Positions 1-5,685 of a stretch of DNA of 10,131 nt are shown piece after piece (the stretch's first letter is position 1; each line of letters begins with the position of its first letter). The stretch spans positions 1 through 10,131 of the forward strand of contig DAOMNN010000096.1 in the NCBI GenBank assembly GCA_035443825.1, read 5' to 3'. Both the position numbers and the translations under genes were made by a program. Origin of the DNA: DAOMNN01 sp035443825. GTDB taxonomy: Bacteria; Pseudomonadota; Gammaproteobacteria; Burkholderiales; Rhodocyclaceae. Below the pieces are notes generated by a model. The model did not search any database and was not told the origin of the DNA. It saw only the letters and a program-made list of their open reading frames with translations.

Positions 1-19
1 TATCCTTAAATGCGCGGCA

Positions 20-25
20 TATAAT
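20..25 (+). promoter_or_regulatory. Putative -10 box of the acs promoter
   Basis: A perfect TATAAT hexamer lies 118 bases upstream of the acs start. The matching -35 element would fall at or before the first base of the window, so it cannot be judged. A start about 7 bases downstream would give a leader of roughly 110 nt. Only half of the promoter is visible. Regulation of acs by another sigma factor or by an upstream activator cannot be excluded. Confidence 0.45.
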
Positions 26-50
26 TCGTCTTTTGGAACGCGTTCGATCT

Positions 51-111
51 GGGGCCTGCTTGCAGCGGCCGTCTCCCGGATTGCGAGCAGGGCGCTCCGA
101 AGGCAGGCTTC
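51..111 (+). other. acs leader with two mutually exclusive hairpins
   Basis: The segment around 54-63 (GCCTGCTTGC) can pair in two ways. Bases 55-63 pair with 83-91 in a 9-bp stem with one G-U pair and a 19-nt loop. Alternatively, 51-61 pairs with 101-111 in an 11-bp stem with three G-U pairs. The two pairings share the same left arm, so they exclude each other. The ribosome binding site at 130-137 lies outside both. I see no known riboswitch consensus. GC-rich DNA forms such pairings easily, so a regulatory role is speculative. Confidence 0.25.
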
Positions 112-142
112 GATCAATTGGAACAGTTGAGGAGAGGTACGT

Positions 143-2107
143 ATGTCCAACGAACAGCAGACCCGCATTTACCAACCGGGTGAGGAGATCGTCCGGAGCG
201 CAGCCGTCTCGGGTATGGATGCATACCTGGCGCTGTGCAAGGAGGCGGAGAATGACTACGAGGGCTTCTGGGCTCGCCATGCCCGGGAAATGCTGGAATG
301 GAAGCAGCCCTTCACGCAGACGCTCGACGAGAGCAATGCACCGTTCTTCAAGTGGTTTGCCGACGGGAAGCTGAACGTTTCATACAATTGCCTCGACCGC
401 AACGTCAACAACGGACTGGGTGACCGGACCGCCATCATCTTCGAGGCGGATAACGGCGAAGTCACGCGCATCACCTACAAGGACCTGCTCGGCCGCGTCT
501 GCCGTTTCGCAAATGCGCTGCGCGGCATGGGTGTCTCCAAGGGCGATCGCGTGGTGATCTACCTGCCGATGTCCGTCGAGGGCATTGTCGCGATGCAGGC
601 GTGCGCCCGTATCGGTGCAACGCATTCGGTGGTGTTCGGGGGATTCTCGGCCAACGCGCTGCGCGACCGCATCGAGGATGCCGGTGCCGTCATGCTGATC
701 ACCTCGGACGGTCAGTTCCGGGGTGGCAAGTCGCTTCCGCTCAAGCCGATCGCCGACGAGGCCCTGGCACTGGGTGGCTGCGAGTCGATCAAGAACGTCA
801 TCGTCGTCAAGCGCACCGGCACCGACTGCAAGATCGTCGCCGGGCGTGACACCTGGTTCCATGACGCCGTCGCAGGGCAGTCCGACGCGTGCGAGCCGGA
901 GTGGGTCGATGCCGAGCATCCGCTGTTCATCCTCTATACGTCGGGTTCCACCGGCAAGCCGAAGGGTGTGCAGCACTCGTCCGGCGGCTATCTGCTGCAG
1001 GCCGTGATGTCGATGAAGTACACCTTCGACATCAAGCCCTCTGATGTCTTCTGGTGCACGGCGGACATTGGCTGGGTGACGGGACACACCTACATCGCCT
1101 ACGGTCCGCTGGCCTGCGGAGCGACCGAAGTCGTGTTCGAAGGCGTGCCGACCTTCCCCGATGCCGGCCGCTTCTGGAAGATGATCCAGGACCACAAGGT
1201 CACGATCTTCTATACCGCGCCGACCGCCATCCGCTCGCTGATCAAGGCAGCCGACAACAATCCGGCGGTTCATCCGAGCAAATACGACCTGTCGAGCCTG
1301 CGCATCCTCGGTTCGGTCGGCGAGCCGATCAACCCGTTCGCGTGGGAGTGGTACTACGAGCACATCGGCGGCAGCCGTTGCCCGATCGTCGATACCTTCT
1401 GGCAGACAGAGACGGGCGCTCACATGATTACCCCGATGCCGGGTGCGACGCCGATGGTTCCGGGTTCGTGCACCCTGCCGTTCCCGGGCATCCAGGCTGC
1501 CGTCGTCGACGAGACCGGTACCGAGGTTCCGAACGGACAGGGCGGCATCCTGGTGGTCAAGCGTCCATGGCCGTCCATGATCCGCGATATCTGGGGCGAT
1601 CCCGACCGCTTCCGCAAGACGTACTACCCTGACGACTTCAAGGGCAAGCTCTACCTCGCCGGAGATGGCGCGATACGCGACAAGGACACGGGTTATTTCA
1701 CCATCACGGGCCGCATCGACGATGTGCTGAATGTCTCGGGCCATCGCATGGGCACGATGGAAATCGAATCTTCGCTGGTGGCACACGAGCGTGTCGCAGA
1801 AGCCGCGGTGGTCGGCCGTCCCGACGATGTCACTGGGGAGGCGATCGTTGCCTTCGTCGTGCTCAAAGGACCGCGTCCGACCGGCGACGAGGCCAAGGCC
1901 GTTGTCAAGGAATTGCAGGCCTGGGTGGGTCAGGACATTGGTCCGATCGCGAAGCCGAAGGACATCCGCTTCGGCGAGAATCTGCCCAAGACCCGTTCTG
2001 GCAAGATCATGCGCCGACTGCTGCGGCAGCTGGCGAAGGGGGAGGAGATAACCCAGGATACGTCGACACTCGAGAACCCGGCGATCCTGGAGCAGCTCAA
2101 GGGCTGA
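143..2107 (+). CDS. acs: Acetyl-CoA synthetase (acetate--CoA ligase, AMP-forming)
   Basis: This cytoplasmic enzyme activates acetate in two steps (acetyl-AMP, then thioester with CoA), feeding acetate to the TCA and glyoxylate cycles. The 654 residues match the usual Acs length of about 650. The N-terminal Acs cap is present (GFWARHARE near residues 41-49, SYNCLDR at 80-86). The adenylate-forming P-loop YTSGSTGKPKG is at 265-275 and WQTETG at 420-425. The hinge and C-terminal motif GRIDDVLNVSGHRMG is at 523-537. PKTRSGKIMRR at 615-625 carries the catalytic Lys621, the residue equivalent to the lysine reversibly acetylated by Pat/CobB-type enzymes in enterics, so post-translational control is plausible. 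The ATG at 143 is preceded by a strong AGGAGAGG at 130-137 with good spacing, and the first residues resemble other betaproteobacterial Acs proteins. The gene appears monocistronic: it has its own -10 box upstream and a strong terminator at 2206-2234. Confidence 0.98.
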   Translation: MSNEQQTRIYQPGEEIVRSAAVSGMDAYLALCKEAENDYEGFWARHAREMLEWKQPFTQTLDESNAPFFKWFADGKLNVSYNCLDRNVNNGLGDRTAIIFEADNGEVTRITYKDLLGRVCRFANALRGMGVSKGDRVVIYLPMSVEGIVAMQACARIGATHSVVFGGFSANALRDRIEDAGAVMLITSDGQFRGGKSLPLKPIADEALALGGCESIKNVIVVKRTGTDCKIVAGRDTWFHDAVAGQSDACEPEWVDAEHPLFILYTSGSTGKPKGVQHSSGGYLLQAVMSMKYTFDIKPSDVFWCTADIGWVTGHTYIAYGPLACGATEVVFEGVPTFPDAGRFWKMIQDHKVTIFYTAPTAIRSLIKAADNNPAVHPSKYDLSSLRILGSVGEPINPFAWEWYYEHIGGSRCPIVDTFWQTETGAHMITPMPGATPMVPGSCTLPFPGIQAAVVDETGTEVPNGQGGILVVKRPWPSMIRDIWGDPDRFRKTYYPDDFKGKLYLAGDGAIRDKDTGYFTITGRIDDVLNVSGHRMGTMEIESSLVAHERVAEAAVVGRPDDVTGEAIVAFVVLKGPRPTGDEAKAVVKELQAWVGQDIGPIAKPKDIRFGENLPKTRSGKIMRRLLRQLAKGEEITQDTSTLENPAILEQLKG

Positions 2108-2123
2108 TCGGGCTGTATCCCTG

Positions 2124-2155
2124 CCGGGGAGCGGTCCGTCAGAGTCCGCCCCCGG
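2124..2155 (+). other. Bulged hairpin in the acs 3' untranslated region
   Basis: CCGGGG-A-GCGG (2124-2134) pairs with CCGCCCCCGG (2146-2155) around an 11-nt loop. This is ten base pairs with a single bulged A. No T-run follows, so it is unlikely to terminate transcription by itself. It lies 17 nt after the acs stop and could protect the mRNA 3' end or act with the two following hairpins. Confidence 0.4.
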
Positions 2156-2177
2156 GATTCATGTTAGCGGAGGAGGC

Positions 2178-2197
2178 GGTCGGCCCTCGGGCCGACC
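2178..2197 (+). other. Second hairpin in the acs 3' untranslated region
   Basis: GGTCGGCC (2178-2185) pairs perfectly with GGCCGACC (2190-2197) around a CTCG tetraloop. No T-run follows. It is the middle of three hairpins between the acs stop and the terminator T-run, separated from the terminator stem by only 8 nt. Confidence 0.45.
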
Positions 2198-2205
2198 CGG
2201 TGGAG

Positions 2206-2234
2206 GAAGCGCGCGCGAGCGCGCTTCTTTTTTT
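2206..2234 (+). terminator. Rho-independent terminator downstream of acs
   Basis: A perfect 9-bp stem (GAAGCGCGC at 2206-2214, GCGCGCTTC at 2219-2227) closes on a GCGA tetraloop of the GNRA type and is followed directly by seven Ts (2228-2234). This is a textbook intrinsic terminator. It sits 98 nt after the acs stop and 44 nt before the next -10 box, so it separates acs from the downstream cluster. Confidence 0.92.
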
Positions 2235-2277
2235 GCACGCCGTTCGGGTTGGACACGCGTGGCTTTCCTGCGCGGTT

Positions 2278-2283
2278 TATAAT
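2278..2283 (+). promoter_or_regulatory. Putative -10 box for the sensor-exonuclease-symporter operon
   Basis: A perfect TATAAT lies 32 bp before the first ATG of the next gene, just after the acs terminator. No good -35 is seen at the normal 16-18 bp spacing. The nearest TTGGACA-like string (2249-2255) is too far upstream. The promoter may therefore need an activator. A start near 2290 would give a short leader of about 25 nt containing the AGGAG at 2305-2309. Confidence 0.6.
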
Positions 2284-2304
2284 CGGACGGCGATCGTCAT
2301 CATG

Positions 2305-2309
2305 AGGAG
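2305..2309 (+). promoter_or_regulatory. Shine-Dalgarno that decides the start of the small membrane protein
   Basis: AGGAG ends only 3 nt before the ATG at 2313 but 6 nt before the adjacent in-frame ATG at 2316. The second ATG therefore has the better spacing and is the preferred start. Confidence 0.6.
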
Positions 2310-2315
2310 AGCATG

Positions 2316-2513
2316 ATGCGTAAAGGTCTTGCCCGACAGCGCCTCGTCGCCGTGTTCCTGGCGGCAGTTTTCCTGTTCAACTACCCGGTGCTGTCACTGT
2401 TCGATCGCCCCGAGTCGTTCCTGGGCCTGCCCACCCTGTATGTTTTCATCTTCGCTGTCTGGGTCGCGCTTATCGCCGCGATTGCCTGGATCGTCGAACG
2501 CGGCATCGGCTGA
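2316..2513 (+). CDS. Small two-helix membrane protein, CbrX-like by position
   Basis: A 65-residue protein (66 if the ATG at 2313 is used) with a basic N-terminus (RKGLARQR) and two hydrophobic segments. The first spans roughly residues 9-28, ending in FNYPVLSLF. The second spans about 40-61 and holds LYVFIFAVWVALIAAIAW. The short linker has the charged DRPES turn, and the tail IVERGIG is polar. This suggests a hairpin in the inner membrane with both ends in the cytoplasm. The stop lies 9 nt before the symporter-kinase start, which has no convincing ribosome binding site, so translational coupling is likely. Known context: Pseudomonas cbrA is preceded by a small co-translated gene, cbrX. The position here is analogous, but homology is my inference. 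Coding is supported by the strong AGGAG, the upstream TATAAT and the clear topology. Function is unknown; it might help the sensor insert or fold. Confidence 0.8.
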   Translation: MRKGLARQRLVAVFLAAVFLFNYPVLSLFDRPESFLGLPTLYVFIFAVWVALIAAIAWIVERGIG

Positions 2514-2522
2514 GCCGGATCG

Positions 2523-5279
2523 ATGCTGTCCGGCGCGCTCGTCGTAAGCGTTTCGTTCGCGTATCTGCTCGTTCTCTTCGCGGTGGCCCATGTGGGCGAT
2601 CGGCGGGCCGAGCAGGGGCGCTCCATCATTGCCAATCCCTGGACCTACGCACTGTCGATGGCCGTGTATTGCACGGCATGGACCTATTTCGGCAGCGTCG
2701 GGCGCGCGGCATCCGGAGGAGTGTGGTTTCTGCCCATCTACCTGGGTCCGACCCTGGCCATGGCCTTGTCGTGGCTGGTGCTGTTGAAGATGATCCGCAT
2801 CGCGAAGAGCTACCGGATCACATCGATCGCCGATTTCATTGCAAGCCGTTATGGCAAGAGTCATCTGCTGGGTGGTCTCGTCACTGTCATCACCGTGGTC
2901 GGGATCATTCCCTACATCGCCTTGCAGCTCAAGGCCGTTTCCATGGGCTACGCGGTGCTCACCGGCGTGCACGACGAGCAGTACCACCCGATACGCGTCG
3001 TTCATTGGTTTCAGGACAGTACCCTTTACGTGGCGGTCATTCTTGGCATATTCACGATCCTGTTCGGTGCGCGCCATCTGGACGCCACGGAACGGCACGA
3101 GGGCATGGTCGCTGCCATTGCGTTCGAATCGGTCGTGAAGCTGATCGCCTTTCTTGCCGTGGGGATCTTCGTAACCTACGGCATCTACAACGGGTTCGGC
3201 GACATTGTCGGGCGGGTCTATGACAATCCGGAGTTGGCGAAGCTTCTGACCTTGTCGGGGGGTACGACCGCTGACTATGGCGGTTGGTTTGCACTGATGC
3301 TTCTGGCGACGCTTGCAGTGATCTTCCTTCCGCGTCAGTTTCAGGTCGCGGTGGTCGAGAACGTCAATGAGCAGCACTTGCGCCGGGCAGTCTGGATCTT
3401 TCCCCTTTATCTGTTGCTGATCAACATCTTCGTGTTGCCGATTGCGTTCGGCGGACTGCTGCACTTCGGTGGGGAAACCGTCGATCCGGACACGTTCGTC
3501 CTGTCGCTGCCGCTGGCGTATCGAAACGAGGCGCTCGCACTGTTCGTGTTCGTCGGTGGACTGTCGGCCGCAACCGGCATGGTGATCGTGGAGACGATCG
3601 CGGTATCCACCATGATCTGCAACGACCTGGTGATGCCACTGCTGTTGCGCAGCAGGCGCTTCAGTCGCACCGTACGGCCGGATATGACGGGACTGCTGCT
3701 GGGTATCAGGCGCGGAGCAATCGTCATCGTGGTGCTGCTCGGTTACCTCTATTTCAGGTTGGCGGGCGAGGCACATGCGCTGGTCAGTATCGGGTTGATC
3801 AGTTTCGCCGCGGTGGCGCAGTTCGCGCCGACCATGCTCGGGGGCATGTACTGGCGCGGTGGCACTCGCGACGGGGCGCTGGCCGGCCTGCTTGCGGGCT
3901 TCGGCGTCTGGGCCTACACGCTGATGCTGCCATCGGTGGCCAAGTCGGGCTGGGTCGATCCAGGCTTCATCGAGCATGGCCTGTTCGGAATCGAGCTGCT
4001 CAGACCGGAACAGCTTTTCGGCCTGGCTGGACTGGACAGCATCAGCCATGCGTTGTTCTGGAGCCTGGCGGCCAATATCGGCTGCTATGTGCTGGTGTCG
4101 CTGATGCGCGCGCCGACCGGGCAGGAGGCCAGTCAGGCGACGCTGTTCGTCGATGTGTTCAAGCGCGAGCGCGCGGCACCGTCGACTTTCTGGCGCGGCA
4201 GTGCGCAGGTGCAGGATTTGCTGCCGCTCGTATCGCGTTTTCTTGGCACGGCAAAGACCCGTCACCTGTTCGCGCAATACGCGCGGGAGCGAGGTTTGCA
4301 CGGGATCGAGCAGATCAAGGCCGATGCGGGACTGGTTCATTTCGCCGAGACGCAGCTTGCCGGCGCGATCGGCAGTGCCTCGGCACACGTGATGGTGTCG
4401 TCGGTGGTGCAGGAAGAGCCGCTCGGGCTTGAAGAGGTAATGGACATCCTCGACGAGGCATCGCAGGTGCGGGCGTATTCGCATCAGCTCGAGGAAAAGT
4501 CGAAGGAACTCGAGGCCGCGACGGAGGAACTGCGTGCCGCCAACGAACGACTCAAGGAGCTGGACCGCCTCAAGGACGACATCATGTCGTCGGTGACGCA
4601 CGAGTTGCGAACCCCATTGACCTCGATCCGGGCCTTGTCGGAGATGCTCCTCGATGACCCCAAGATGGCCCTTGAGGACCGGCTGCGCTTCCTCGGAATC
4701 ATCGTATCCGAGACCGAACGTCTGACACGCCTGGTGAACCAGGTGCTTGATCTCGCGAAGATCGAATCGGGACACGCGGAATGGCACAATTCCGATATCG
4801 ACATGAAGACGCTCGTCCAGCATGCTGTCGAGGCGACGAGCCAGCTGTTCCGTGATCGTGGTGCGACGATAGAGGTCATCTTGCCGGATGAAGCACCGCA
4901 CTTGCTCGCAGACCATGATCGCCTGCTCCAGGTGATGCTCAATCTGCTCTCGAATGCGGCGAAGTTCGTCCCGAAGGGCGAGGGACATGTCCGCGTCGAA
5001 CTCGCCTCCGACGAGAGGGAGATCAGAGTGACGGTTCGGGACAACGGACCCGGTATTGCGCCCGCGTTCCTGCCGTTCGTGTTCGAGAAGTTTCGCCAGG
5101 GCGGTGACCAGAGTGACCGTCCCCAGGGAACCGGACTGGGCTTGCCGATCAGCCGGCAGATCATCGAGCATTTCGGAGGCCACATGTGGGTCGAAGCACC
5201 GACCGGACAGGGGGCGGTGTTCGCATTCTCGCTGCCGCGACGAAGAACCGATGCGGCATCGGCAGTGGCCTCTCAATGA
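2523..5279 (+). CDS. Sodium:solute symporter-like sensor histidine kinase (CbrA/CrbS type)
   Basis: A 918-residue inner-membrane sensor kinase. Residues 1 to about 535 form a multi-helix SSS/SLC5 domain. A STAC-like linker follows at about 545-630 (LLPLVSRFLGTAKTR at 566-580), then a charged coiled coil at about 637-690 (LEEKSKELEAATEELRAANE). No clear PAS domain is seen. The HisKA H-box VTHELRTP is at 691-698 with phospho-acceptor His693. ATPase motifs are intact: N-box NLLSNAAKF 807-815, G1 DNGPGI 840-845, F-box FEKF 854-857, G2 GTGLGL 869-874. There is no C-terminal receiver. Family knowledge: CbrA controls carbon and nitrogen use, and CrbS/MxtR controls acs in the acetate switch. The neighbouring acs and symporter suggest a carboxylate signal here, which is inference. 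Translation is probably coupled to the small gene 9 nt upstream, since no strong Shine-Dalgarno precedes the ATG. The likely partner is the receiver gene 31 nt downstream. Ligand and transport activity are unknown. Confidence 0.95.
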   Translation: MLSGALVVSVSFAYLLVLFAVAHVGDRRAEQGRSIIANPWTYALSMAVYCTAWTYFGSVGRAASGGVWFLPIYLGPTLAMALSWLVLLKMIRIAKSYRITSIADFIASRYGKSHLLGGLVTVITVVGIIPYIALQLKAVSMGYAVLTGVHDEQYHPIRVVHWFQDSTLYVAVILGIFTILFGARHLDATERHEGMVAAIAFESVVKLIAFLAVGIFVTYGIYNGFGDIVGRVYDNPELAKLLTLSGGTTADYGGWFALMLLATLAVIFLPRQFQVAVVENVNEQHLRRAVWIFPLYLLLINIFVLPIAFGGLLHFGGETVDPDTFVLSLPLAYRNEALALFVFVGGLSAATGMVIVETIAVSTMICNDLVMPLLLRSRRFSRTVRPDMTGLLLGIRRGAIVIVVLLGYLYFRLAGEAHALVSIGLISFAAVAQFAPTMLGGMYWRGGTRDGALAGLLAGFGVWAYTLMLPSVAKSGWVDPGFIEHGLFGIELLRPEQLFGLAGLDSISHALFWSLAANIGCYVLVSLMRAPTGQEASQATLFVDVFKRERAAPSTFWRGSAQVQDLLPLVSRFLGTAKTRHLFAQYARERGLHGIEQIKADAGLVHFAETQLAGAIGSASAHVMVSSVVQEEPLGLEEVMDILDEASQVRAYSHQLEEKSKELEAATEELRAANERLKELDRLKDDIMSSVTHELRTPLTSIRALSEMLLDDPKMALEDRLRFLGIIVSETERLTRLVNQVLDLAKIESGHAEWHNSDIDMKTLVQHAVEATSQLFRDRGATIEVILPDEAPHLLADHDRLLQVMLNLLSNAAKFVPKGEGHVRVELASDEREIRVTVRDNGPGIAPAFLPFVFEKFRQGGDQSDRPQGTGLGLPISRQIIEHFGGHMWVEAPTGQGAVFAFSLPRRRTDAASAVASQ

Positions 5280-5310
5280 AATAGAATGGAAGCAGATCGA
5301 GGGGAAAGGT

Positions 5311-5682
5311 ATGGCGACAAGGATTCTTATAGCGGACGACGAGCAGAACATCGTGATCTCGCTCGAGTTCCTGATGAAGCGCGAAGGATTCGAGGTGTCG
5401 ATCGCGCAGGATGGTGCCGAGGCCATTGAGAAGATCCGCGCGGAGATGCCCGATCTGGTGCTGCTCGATGTCATGATGCCGAAGAAAAGTGGTTTCGAGG
5501 TGTGCCAGGAGATCAAATCCGACCCGACGCTTCAGTCGGTGCGCATCCTGATGCTGACGGCCAAGGGGCGCGATACCGAGGTGGCCAAGGGACTGGCGCT
5601 CGGCGCGGATGCCTACATGACGAAACCCTTCTCGACCAAGGAACTGGTGGAGCGCGTTCGCAGCATGCTTGCGGAAGGCTGA
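5311..5682 (+). CDS. Stand-alone CheY-like response regulator receiver
   Basis: A 123-residue single receiver domain with no output domain. The acidic pocket is Asp9-Asp10, the phospho-acceptor is Asp53 in LVLLDVMMP, the conserved switch Thr is Thr83 in LMLTAK, and the conserved lysine is Lys105 in MTKPF. The ATG at 5311 is preceded by GAGGGG (5299-5304) with good spacing; longer in-frame extensions run into the kinase gene and are not convincing. It begins 31 nt after the kinase stop and ends 3 nt before the GTG of the next gene, so all three are probably co-transcribed. With no DNA-binding domain it differs from CrbR and CbrB. It must act by protein contact, as a phosphorelay intermediate or as a phosphate sink. 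A possible partner is the membrane pseudokinase-exonuclease encoded next. The receiver assignment is firm; the partner is inferred. Confidence 0.95.
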   Translation: MATRILIADDEQNIVISLEFLMKREGFEVSIAQDGAEAIEKIRAEMPDLVLLDVMMPKKSGFEVCQEIKSDPTLQSVRILMLTAKGRDTEVAKGLALGADAYMTKPFSTKELVERVRSMLAEG

Positions 5683-5685
5683 GAC

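Noticed and set aside
50..64. A sigma54-like -24/-12 element (TGGGG...TTGCA) in the acs leader.
   Set aside because: The GG-to-GC spacing is one base short of the strictly kept distance, so it does not meet the consensus. The perfect TATAAT at 20-25 is a better candidate.
380..1786. A long minus-strand open frame within acs.
   Set aside because: It is a composition shadow of acs, with Arg/His/Asp-rich low-complexity translation and no recognisable motif.
2249..2255. TTGGACA as a -35 box for the TATAAT at 2278.
   Set aside because: The spacer would be 22-23 bp, too long for a normal sigma70 promoter.
5282..5287. A TAGAAT -10-like hexamer between the kinase and receiver genes.
   Set aside because: No -35 is seen at suitable spacing, and the 31-nt gap fits co-transcription from upstream.
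2394..5516. A 1040-codon open frame on the minus strand opposite the symporter-kinase.
   Set aside because: Its translation is rich in His, Gln, Arg and Asp with no domain or membrane pattern, as expected for the reverse frame of a GC-rich gene. The plus strand encodes a clear, motif-complete kinase.
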